Source of the DNA: Xestospongia muta | Taxonomy: Eukaryota; Porifera; Demospongiae; Haplosclerida; Petrosiidae | Reading direction: 5' to 3' | DNA length: 64,000 nt | Assembly: GCA_963693285.1 (NCBI GenBank) | Contig: OY848918.1 | Coordinates: forward strand, 2,487,501 to 2,551,500 | In this document: piece after piece, positions 49,282-64,000 of the stretch | Layout of the letters: every line of letters starts with the position of its first letter | How positions within the stretch are numbered: the first letter of the stretch is position 1 | Translations under genes and position numbers: made by a program | Notes under the pieces: model-generated | Told to the model about the DNA's origin: nothing | The model's database searches: none | What the model saw: the letters and a program-made list of their open reading frames with translations, nothing else

Positions 49282-49801
49282 CTTTGACTACACTTTAATA
49301 TATCACATCATGTGTAACTGAAGGACAACATCATACATTGTAAATTTGTAAATACAAACAATATATAATTAGCTGAATATAACTTACTAGATAGATTTAG
49401 TTCTCCATGTTTATTGCTTACATTGCAAAATGTGGGTGGAGTCAATTTTCAAGGAGTATCATATATTCTCTATAATTTATTCTGCAACCAATCAAATCAT
49501 TATCATCACAAGCTGGTAATATACTGGTATGTATGTATTGTGATATATAACTCACTGTCTCATTTGTTTGATGGGTGTGTCAATGACACAATCATTTCTC
49601 TAGTTTTACATGATCATTTTCTCTAACATATACGTCTCAAATAATGAAAATATTTGAAATAAGTATTTTTGTTAATAATTAAGAAAATTGAAGTATCAGA
49701 GTATACGGAGTTTTTAATTAGTTTTCTTGCATTGTATTTCCTAGCAAATTTTAAAATTTTCCGTTCATTTTCGTATACTTTTACCCACGTGGAACTTTGT
49801 T
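49282..49801. promoter_or_regulatory. Divergent intergenic region A5 / D1
   Basis: 520 bases between the divergent starts. The D1-proximal part (49630-49801) is strongly conserved in the duplicate (56740-56909). An E-box cacgtg lies at 49786-49791, 10 bases before the D1 ATG, and at 56892-56897 before D2. No gene seen; the open frame at 49414-49626 is not conserved as coding. Confidence 0.5.
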
Positions 49802-51719
49802 ATGTTGAATAAACAATCTAACAGAGATATACCAGGTTTCTATTATGATTCTGACCTTAATAGATACTTCAAACGACCTAATGGCGGTACTGTAACACCT
49901 GGAGCAAGTAATGTAATGAAAAAAGAAATATTAAGAGAGAAGATATCAAGAGAACCTCAATATCATGATCATATTGTTAACTATCTAAGGAAGAGAACAA
50001 ACCAGTTTGAATGTAATGAACAGACACATATGTAAGTTATGTGTTAGAGTAACCACACATAGTTTCATTCCCATACCTTAGATTTAGTTTCAATCCTAGA
50101 ATTCTGTGTGTCTGAGTTTGAAACTAATGTATTTGTAATCTCATTCCTTCACATACTCTCCTCATGTTTTGTTATAATTATCTTTAGTAATCTTCAAGAA
50201 CAATTGATTGGATGTCTTCAAGAAAATCTTCAAGCTGCTTCTCGTTTAAAAGGTGTTTTTGTTGGTACTATCAAAGATATGAAGGTAATTGTGGGTGTGG
50301 TTAGTGGGTGTGGTCATCAGTTACAGTTGTCATTATTTTAGATAGATGACTCAGGACAAATTTTAATGGTGTCTCAAGTAATTTATCACCATGACGATAG
50401 TGGATATTATCCTTTAGATGTAGCAAAACAATTGTGAGTGATAGTAATATTAGAAATAGTTGAATAATTAGAAAATCAGTCTATTTTTTAACAAAACTAA
50501 TAACCACATTAACATTGAGTCAGGTAGAAGATACTATAATTATGATGTTCCTTTAAATGTTGAGGTATGAGAGGCTGCCCCTAAAATTATTGTTATTTAA
50601 TTATTATTAATTACACAGAAGTGGCATCAATGGTTCAGTGATATTAAGTCTACCAGCACCACATCATTCCATGTTATAGAATTGTATCCATAGTGTAACC
50701 ATGGTAACACCATGACAACAGTATCTATGACAACAGTGTTTTAGCTATAATAACTACCTTGACTGTGTCAATAGTTATTTACAAACAAATACCCTCAAGA
50801 AATACAATATTACACTTGATAATGGAAGTGAGTTTATATTACACTGTCTGGTTATTGTATGTGCATATATAGGGAAGTGGTCTGTAACAGATAACTTGTT
50901 AGATTTTCCTGGTCATCCCAGTTATAATGTGGTGTCATATAACTGGGAGAATTGTTCTGATATGAATATAATAATGGGTTGTTATAAAGGGAGAGTATTA
51001 AGAGCAGACATTAGTACATTATCAAATAATGTGATACAGTTACCTGATAAGAGCAATGTTAATGATGTCACTTCATTACATCAGGTATATTATACTGAAG
51101 TGATTATATTGTTTAGTTCTGTTGTAGTTGCCTGTAATTTGTGGTGGGTGTGGCAGTGGGCGTGTCTATTTATATGACTGTCGTTGTTCACATATAGCAT
51201 CTACATTTAAGATACCTTCTGTTAAAGGTAGACAGAGTCCAGTTGTTAAACTCCACCCACTTTTAGACGATATTCATCTTGTAACAAGTGGCATGAACTC
51301 TCAGGTATATATTACATGAATGTTAATACTTTATTTTCTGTTGCCATAGTTACATATGTGGGATTTAAGAGTCAATAAAATTGTTTATACATTTTGGGAA
51401 CATACTAATGCCCACTCATTTGCATCAAGTATTATTGATAAATCTAATGTATTATTAGCAGCAGGTAAGTAGTGGGTGTGGTTCAGTACTAGAAAAATAT
51501 TTTATTCTATTAGTTGGTGATAATAATGATGTGATAATGTGGTCATTATCCAATGGTCATATTATTAAAGTTATCTCTGGTGATCTTGATATGTCACGCC
51601 CATTAATTAGCTATACCCATCACTTAGGTGGTCCAGATGGTCCACCAGCTCTCTTAGTTGCCATTGGTAACCAACTGACTGTTCACACATTATATGATAC
51701 TAGTTTTAAATTAAAATAA
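49802..51719 (+). CDS. DCAF4: D1: DCAF4-like WD40 protein
   Basis: Ten exons, about 440 aa, all in frame: 49802-50031, 50188-50284, 50342-50433, 50528-50564, 50619-50692, 50745-50827, 50873-51084, 51128-51304, 51350-51464, 51514-51719. The N-terminus IPGFYYDSDLNRYFKR matches the start motif typical of DCAF4 (WDR21), and the C-terminal half has WD40-type repeats (GCYKGRVLRADIS; GRVYLYDCR; LHMWDLRVNK; DVIMWSLSNGHII). WDLR fits the WDxR box used by CUL4 adaptors to bind DDB1, so it probably acts as a substrate receptor of a CRL4 ubiquitin ligase. The family is usually about 490 residues in vertebrates. An apparent TAG at 50690-50693 is avoided by a donor within it (ccata|gtgtaacc). Introns are 45-110 nt. 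Convergent with C-psi, divergent from A5. Confidence 0.8.
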
Positions 51720-52349
51720 TAAATTTATTAATTTAAAGGAAATGTATAATTGTTAGTAAAAAAAACGACAATTTCAAAATCAAATAATAATTTCATAACT
51801 ATTAATGTAACCTACCACCCAATAAGTCACTACTACAGTATGTGATGTGTGAGTGTGTGTAAAGAATGAGGGAGAAGGAGAGGATTAGATACCTAACTAG
51901 AATAATAATGAAAGCAAATGACTGATATGATTTCTAAATAATATATATGGGTATTGATGATCAAACAAATTGACCATCTTCAGACATAAAGTCATCATAT
52001 CTAGCTTGTAATCCAACTGAACTACCGTGAGGTATTGACCCTGCTAGTTCATTATCTTGACGTGGGTAGTACCCCTGAAAAAAATCACTATCTGGAGGAG
52101 GTACCTTCATCATTTCAAAGTCTTCACCACCTAATTAAAATAAATGGTAATCACAAACGTTACTATAATTGGAATAGAAAAACTTATCACAATTGTTTCA
52201 AAGCTATAATTCATCAAATATTAAGGCTATTATCTGTTAAGATGTGGGGATTTCTAATAGCATCAGTATTTATAAGCACACATACCCTATAATGGGTATG
52301 TATGAAATACAACATCCCTACCATTACTTATATGAGTTTGGTATTTAGG

Positions 52350-52650
52350 TGGTATACATATGTGGTATGTACCCAATACCTATTAGGGTGTATACATATA
52401 AGGGTAATGTACCCAATACATATTAGGGTGTATACATATAAGGGTAATGTACCCAATACATATTAGGGTGTATACATATAAGGGTAATGTACCCAATACA
52501 TATTAGGGTGTATACATATGACGTCTATACCAATTACATATTAGGGGGTAACTAATGAGGGTAATATACTCAATGCATATTAGGATGTATATATATGTGG
52601 TATGTACCCATTATAATATTAGGGTGTATACATATGAGGGTAATGTACCA
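52350..52650. repeat. 40-bp minisatellite in C-psi intron
   Basis: Units of 'tattagggtgtatacatata' plus 'agggtaatgtacccaataca', about seven copies with the 3' ones diverged. Shared with 60306-60560 in gene C. Confidence 0.85.
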
Positions 52651-52892
52651 TGTCTCGTGTAGTAAATGGTTACATACTAATTATCAATTATATTGTAAAT
52701 ATTGACATACCATAGCCCTGGTTATAAGCTGGTGATGGTTTATATTGTGGAGGTTGTGCTGGTCGTAGAGCTGGTAAACTCTCATATTGAGGTTGGAAGG
52801 CTTCAGGTTCTTTCTCTTTATCTGACTCTTCATCAACATTGCCACGCCCATCTGGAAAGTCTTTAGCAAGACCTTGTCGAGATTGTCATGCA

Positions 52893-52893
52893 C

Positions 52894-52936
<43 letters not shown>
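52893..52936. repeat. (GA)n microsatellite in C-psi
   Basis: About 44 bases of ga. The same site in gene C has about 220 bases. Confidence 0.9.
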
Positions 52937-52940
<4 letters not shown>

Positions 52941-53335
52941 TCTAATGTTCATTCAAATTGGACTTAATACTTTTTTATTTCTTGTAACACAACAAGTGAT
53001 AATTACAATGATTATAATTATAATTAATATTACTATCAAGAAAAGACCCACTCCTGCACCAGCTCCAACATATACCAATAATGAAACTGAACTCGGTGTT
53101 GGTGTAGTATTTGCAGCTATTTCAATTAAAAAACACAATATTAACATAGTCATGTGATTGTCATGTGACTTACAAAGCATGGTATTGAACATAACAGAAG
53201 CATTGACAGCTCTTGGAACTACAGTATTGTTTACAGAACATACATATGTACCTTCATCACTTGAAGCTACATTGTGGATTATAATATTTGATAGTACTAT
53301 AATTGTGTGTTCTTCTTCCTTTAGTAGATCTTAAA

Positions 53336-53615
53336 TAATTATAATGTATTGAAAATGAGTCTTTAGTAGTTATTTTTAATTCTATACAATTTTTTTATTA
53401 ATAAGTTTACATTACATTTTTTTTCACTTTATATAACATTTTAATTTGTAATAACTTTAGACAACGGTAGTAGTATAATACATTAAAAATAATTCTTAGT
53501 GTAGTTATTGTTAATTTTTTTAATTTAATCCATCTATAATGTTTAAATAAGTTTATATAACATTTCATTTAATTTTGCACAAACAACTTTTATTAAAAAT
53601 ACATTATAATTATAT
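53336..53615. other. Junction between duplicated units
   Basis: Non-coding sequence marking the duplication boundary: C homology stops at about 53335 and A-family 3' homology starts at about 53585. Contains repeated ttagtagt / aagtttatataacat words. No gene. Confidence 0.5.
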
Positions 53616-56383
53616 TTAATTAATATTAACATAATCAGGTGTTATTGTAACAAGTTCATAAGATGTATTCTGTGTCATTGTTATCTGATATTGTTTAGTA
53701 TCTTCATATGATATATTATGTTGTATAGTTATATCATCATCACTACTATTACACTCTATAATATAATATAATTAGATTATATTACATGTATACATGATAT
53801 ACATACTTTGTGTCTTCTTTATATAATAAACACCCACACAAACAACACTGACAATACTAATTAATATTATTAAGATACTAATGATGATCACAGTGGTAAC
53901 TATTATAACTAGAGAGAGAGGAGTTATATACAAATATTTAATTATATATTAACATACTAGGAAAACTCTGAGATCCAGGTACTGTTATTATATTAGTAGT
54001 TGATGGTATGACTACTGTAGAATAACTTGTGACAGTGGAAGTGATATCTGTATTATAATATAATGATATAGTCTTTTATGATATAACTATATCTTACTTA
54101 AATTAAATATCAATGGATAACTTTGTCCAACATTATTACTAAAGATAGTAGAGAGAATACAGAGTTTATGTTGAGGAGCTAACAGACTATCTGTTATATT
54201 CATAGAATATTCTATCAGATATGTTTTATTAAATATAACTACATTATCACATTGTACAGTGACTGTAGCATTCTCTGGAGCTTCAGATGAACATTCCAGA
54301 ATAATCTACAGTAACTATGGTAATCATATAGTCACCACTATTAGATAGACTCACTGGTATATTAAACATCAACTTGACTTCATTATTTATATATGACAGA
54401 ATAGTAAATGTAGTATTTTCTTTTGCAGATCTTGGAGCTAAAATGACACGATAAAATAAACACACATATGAGTTATTTTAACTAACCTCTTTGAAAAGAG
54501 AAGGTACTATTGTTATGTTCTCCTTCACCCAGTTCATTTATACCATATATGGTATATGTATATTGATGACGAAATACTTCCTGATCTTCATACTTGTATT
54601 CATTTCCATTAATAGATACATTTTGTAATAACATCTTGTTGACATCATCATATATCAGTAGTATATAGTAAGATATCTGGACTCTACTGTCTATATTAGG
54701 ATGACCCCAACTGATAGTAATAGTTGTACAGTTGTTAAGTGATGAAGAGATATTAAGAACAGAAGTAAGAAAACCTGTCTCATACAAGAGATAATACACA
54801 CACATAACATAACATGTGATATATAACTTACCAAATGGAAATATATTGATAGCATGTCCAGCTGGATTACTAAGAGTTACCTCAACAAGATATGTCCTCA
54901 AGTTAACAGGTGATGATATATTTACTATTATCAGTTGATTAGTAACTAAAGACGGTGTCACATCATTAGATAATGTTTGTTGTAGAACATCATTAGAGTC
55001 CTTGATATTTACTATAATATTAGTAGGATACTCACCAATACATAGACCACTGACCTAACAGAGATAACATCATAACAAAGAAATATAAATTATTATAACT
55101 GACTATACCAACAAAACCTAATTACAATATATTATAATACTACTATATGTCTCTATACAACTATCAGTTGTATATATATATATAGTTAGATTGTATGATA
55201 ACTATATTGTGTAACATAATTATTATGATAAACAAGACTACTTGTTGTCCAGTCATATTATATAGATATACTGTAAAAATTGATATGTTATTGTAACAAC
55301 AAATTTTTTGTAGCTCACATGAATGGATTACTATGAATATAGAGTTCATGTAAATTATTCACTATATAATCTGTTGCTTTGTAATTATAATACCAACAGA
55401 TTATATAGTGAGTAATTTACATGAACTCTATATTCATAGTAATCCATTCATGTGAGTTGTAAATTAATTGCTAAAATAACAAATTAATTTATACAGTTGA
55501 TAGATACTAACATTTATAAACACTTGAAACAAAACATTATCTCCATCTACTGTTGGTATAACTGATACCGGAATAGTTTGAGGTACTGAAATATAACAGA
55601 AATGTAACATCACTGTAGTATAACATAATATGTTACCTCTAGCAATATAGTACATGACATTATTACTATCTCCTATACCAGCTCCATTAATACCAGAGAC
55701 ATATACAGTAGTTACATTACATGGATCATCATTACTAGATGTCAGGATGTACTCAGTAGCATTAACTGTGTCTATAAGTGTTCCTTGATCATCATTGATG
55801 TTATATCCAGTGATAGGTACATTATCCAATGTATATGATGCAGACCACATCAGTAAGACACTAGATCCATTGAGAACTGTAGCAGTTAGATCTTTAACAG
55901 GAGCTAGTAAACCTACATCAATATATCATAATAAAATGACATCTATAACATTAGCTCACCTTGTATTCTTAATACAGCAATGTCACTGTATACTGTCTGT
56001 GACCCAATAGCTCTACATGATATATTAGTATTATTGTTGTATTCAAATGCTTTAGCTAATAACACTCCTCTCCATTTACCGTTACCAAGATCCTCTACAC
56101 CTTGTTGAGTAAAACCTCTGTTAATAATATCTGCAGCTAATGCTAGGGTATTATCAACAAGAAAAGTAATATCTAGAGTGTTAGCTTCACAAGTAAAATC
56201 AATTGTTGAGTTGAGAGTGGTATTGACTGACTGAGGATAAACTATTATATCTATTAAGAATATATCATAATAATAACAATAATGATAATGAAGATGTACA
56301 ATTTTATAACACATACCAGCTGAATGGACTAGACTTGGTTCAAGTGATATTACAGTCAGTATTATTATATATAAGGTAGACAT
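53616..56383 (-). CDS. Receptor A6: intact Ig/FN3 receptor with tyrosine tail
   Basis: Eleven exons, about 613 aa, in frame: leader 56383-56317 (MSTLYIIILTVISLEPSLVH), Ig 56250-55960, FN3 55912-55637, 55585-55512, 55054-54832, FN3 54774-54487, 54437-54355, 54305-54098, one stalk exon 54047-53958, TM 53908-53807, tail 53755-53616. It is the sister of A5: same exon lengths and the same Ig subtype (IDFTC ... NISC), but with several amino-acid changes in the Ig domain. Tail motifs SYEDTKQY, TSYELV and DYVNIN are kept. The start is 526 bases from the D2 start, divergent. Confidence 0.85.
55269..55496. mobile_element. MITE family 2 copy in A6 intron 4
   Basis: Begins actgtaaaaattgatatg, ends tttatacagt; arms nearly perfect around 55370-55400. 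Confidence 0.75.
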
Positions 56384-56909
56384 CTTTGATGTCTCTTTAA
56401 TATATCACATTATGTGTAACTGAAGGACAACATCACACATTGTAAATACAAACAATATATAATTAGCTGAATAACTTACTGGATAGATTTAGTTCTCCAT
56501 GTTTATTGCTTACATTGGAAAATGTGGGTGGAGTCAGTTTCAAGGAGTATCATATATTCTCTATAATTTATTCTGCATTAAAGGACCAATCAAGTCATTA
56601 TCACCACAAACTACTAATATAATTTTATGTATTATATTGTGATATATATATATAACTCGTTGGCTGATTTGTTTGAAGGGTGTGTCAATGACTCAATCAT
56701 TTTTCTAGTTTTATATGATCATTTCCTCTAACATATACGTCTCAAATAATGAAAATATTTTGAAATAATTATTTTTGTTAATATTTAAGAAAATTGAGGT
56801 ATCAGAGTATACGGATTTTTAATTAGTTTTCTTGCATTGCATTTCCTAACAAATTTTAAAAAGTTTCCGTTCATTTCCGTATACTTTTACCCACGTGGAA
56901 CTTTTTGTG
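56384..56909. promoter_or_regulatory. Divergent intergenic region A6 / D2
   Basis: Duplicate of 49282-49801, aligned throughout with small indels. E-box cacgtg at 56892-56897. No gene. Confidence 0.5.
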
Positions 56910-58823
56910 ATGTTGAATAAACAATCTAACAGAGATATACCAGGTTTCTATTATGATCCTGACCTTAATAGATACTTCAAACGACCTAATGGTGGTACTG
57001 TAACACCTGGAGCAAGTAAGATAATGAAAAGAGAAATATTAAGAGAGAAGACATCAATAAAACCCCAATATCATGATCATATTGTTAACTATCTAAGAAA
57101 GAGAACAAACCAGTTTGAATGTAATGAACGAACACATATGTAAGTTATGTGTTAGAGTAACCACATATAGTTTCATTCCCATACCGTGGATTCAGTTTCG
57201 ATCCTAGAATTCTGTGTATCTGAGTTTGAAACTATTGCAATCTCATTCCTTCACATACTCTCTTCATGTTTTGTTACAAATTATCTTTAGTAATCTTCAA
57301 GAACAATTGATTGGATGTCTTCAAGAAAATCTTCAAGTTGCTTCTCTTTTAAAAGATGTTTTTGTTGGTACTATCAAAGATATGAAGGTAATTGTAGGTG
57401 TGATTAGTAGGTGTGGTCATCAGGTACAGTTGTCATTGTTTTAGATAGATGACTCAGGGCAAATTTTAATGGTGTCTCAAGTAATTTATCACCATGACGA
57501 CAGTGGATATTATCCTTTAGATGTAGCAAAACAATTGTAAGTGACAGTAATATTAGAAATAGTTGAATAATTAGAAAATCAGTCTATTTTTTAACAAAAC
57601 TAGTAACCACATTAACATTGAGTCAGGTAGAAGATACTACAATTATGATGTTCCTTTAAATGTTGAGGTATGAGAGGCTGCCCCTAAAATTATTGTCATT
57701 TAATTATTATTAATTACACAGAAGTGGCATCAATGGTTCAGTGATATTAAGTCTACTAGCACCACATCATTCCATGTTGTAGAATCGTATCCATAGTGTA
57801 ACCATGGAAACACCATGACAACAATATCTATGACAACAGTATTTTTAGCTATAATAACTACCTTGACTGTATCAATAGTTATTTACAAACAAATACCCTC
57901 AAGAAATACAATATTACACTTGATAATGGAAGTGAGTTTATATTACACTGTCTGGTTATTGTATGTGCATATGTAGGGAAGTGGTCTGTAACAGATAACT
58001 TGTTAGATTTTCCTGGTCATCCCAATTATAATGTGGTGTCATATAACTGGGAGAATTGTTCTGATATGAATATAATAATGGGTTGTTATAAAGGGAGAGT
58101 ATTAAGAGCAGACATTAGTACATTATCAAATAATGTGATACAGTTACCTGATAAGAGCAATGTTAATGATGTCACTTCATTACATCAGGTATATTATACT
58201 GAAGTGATTATATTGTTTAGTTCTGTTGTAGTTGCCTGTAATTTGTGGTGGGTGTGGTAGTGGGCGTGTCTATTTATATGACTGTCGTTGTTCACATATA
58301 GCATCTATATTTAAGATACCTTCTGTTAAAGGTAGACAGAGTCCAGTTGTTAAACTCCACCCACTTTTAGACGATATTCATCTTGTAACAAGTGGCATGA
58401 ACTCTCAGGTATATATTACATGAATGTTAATACTTTATTTTCTGTTGCCATAGTTACATATGTGGGATTTAAGAGTCAATAAAATTGTTTATACATTTTG
58501 GGAACATACTAACACCCACTCATATGCATCAAGTATTATTGATAAATCTAATGTATTATTAGCAGCAGGTAAGTAGTGGGTGTGGTTCAGTACTAGAAAA
58601 ATATTTTATTCTATTAGTTGGTGATAATAATGATGTGATAATGTGGTCATTATCCAATGGTCATATTATTAAAGTTATCTCTGGTGATCCTGATATGTCA
58701 CGCCCATTAATTAGTTATACCCGTCACTTGGGTGGTCCAGATGGTCCACCAGCTCTCTTAGTTGTCATTGGTAACCAACTGACTGTTCACACATTATATG
58801 ATACTAGTTTTAAATTAAAATAA
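56910..58823 (+). CDS. DCAF4: D2: DCAF4-like WD40 protein (duplicate of D1)
   Basis: Ten exons with lengths identical to D1: 56910-57139, 57291-57387, 57445-57536, 57631-57667, 57722-57795, 57849-57931, 57977-58188, 58232-58408, 58454-58568, 58618-58823; about 440 aa, no lesion. Starts IPGFYYDPDLNRYFKR and keeps the LHMWDLR box. Differences from D1 cluster in the N-terminal exons (such as NVMKKEI to KIMKREI, AASRLKG to VASLLKD), while the WD40 part is almost unchanged. Both copies intact suggests either a very recent duplication or retained function. Predicted CUL4-DDB1 substrate receptor. Confidence 0.8.
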
Positions 58824-59066
58824 TAAATTTATTAATTTAAAGGAAATGTATAATTGTTAGTAAAAAAAACAAGACAATTTCAAAATCAAATAATAATTTC
58901 ATAACTATTAATGTAACCTACCACCCAATAAGTCACTACTACAGTATGTGATGTGTGAGTGTGTGTAAAGAATGAGGGAGAAGGAGAGGATTAGATACCT
59001 AACTAGAATAATAATGAAAGCAAATGACTGATATGATTTCTAAATAATATATATGGGTACTGATGA

Positions 59067-64000
<4,934 letters not shown>

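Larger units (their letters stand above)
51961..53335 (-). pseudogene. C-psi: 3' fragment of receptor C
   Basis: Duplicate of the end of gene C: partial Ig exon about 53335-53178, TM exon 53127-52966 (VYVGAGAGVGLFLIVILIII), proline-rich tail exon about 52890-52690, last exon 52130-51961 (ends SEDGQFV). The Ig exon is cut off at about 53335. The TM exon donor agtggtaagt of C is aagtattaagt here. The tail exon has lost its first codons and is out of frame with C, besides a 3-bp deletion. The last exon is open. Non-functional fragment, useful as the outgroup copy for the duplication. Confidence 0.8.

Noticed and set aside
50619..50694. TAG stop in DCAF4-like exon 5
   Set aside because: The donor ccata|gtgtaacc cuts inside the codon and the next exon at 50745 restores frame; both duplicates agree.
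52684..52893. ORF MHDNLDKVLLKTFQ in C-psi
   Set aside because: It is the C tail exon read in the wrong frame; the true frame is visible in gene C at 60613-60813.

Overview
The window looks like eukaryotic, metazoan genomic DNA: AT-rich, with multi-exon genes whose introns are often only about 48-57 nt, clean GT/AG splice sites, many short inverted-repeat elements (MITEs), and ectodomain families (Ig, fibronectin III) with single transmembrane (TM) helices. Very short introns, gene density and MITE load suggest a sponge (demosponge, Amphimedon-like), but that is inference; no taxonomic marker was tested.

The window is a cluster of paralogous Ig/FN3 cell-surface receptors, almost all on the minus strand. 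I use local names. The A family (A1 262-3486, A2 12602-15612, A3 17353-21110, A4 22626-25391, A5 46515-49281, A6 53616-56383) has a signal peptide, Ig domain, several FN3-like domains, a Thr/Ser stalk with 1-8 exons, a TM helix and a short tail carrying conserved tyrosine motifs. E (25551-29140, plus strand) and its damaged relative E-psi (30192-33951) share the A-type front end but have an extra domain and a proline-rich repeat tail. The B family (B1 5262-12257; truncated B2, B3, B4) and C (59067 to beyond 64000) are Ig/FN3 receptors with a different exon set; C has the fullest tail, and B genes retain decayed relics of it.

Two intact plus-strand DCAF4-like WD40 genes (D1 49802-51719, D2 56910-58823) are carried by a roughly 7.1 kb tandem segmental duplication (A gene + DCAF4 + 3' part of C). 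The copy with D2 later received an 827 bp hAT-like element with an 8 bp target duplication, while the other copy preserves the empty site.

The cluster shows birth-and-death evolution: intact genes (A4, A5, A6, B1, C, E, D1, D2), genes with single lesions (A1, A2, A3), and truncated or chimeric relics (B2, B3, B4, C-psi, E-psi, orphan exons). Diversity is concentrated outside the membrane (Ig exon, stalk-exon number, domain duplication), while the A tail is nearly constant. This architecture resembles invertebrate allorecognition or innate receptor clusters such as Hydractinia Alr, though no function is proven here.
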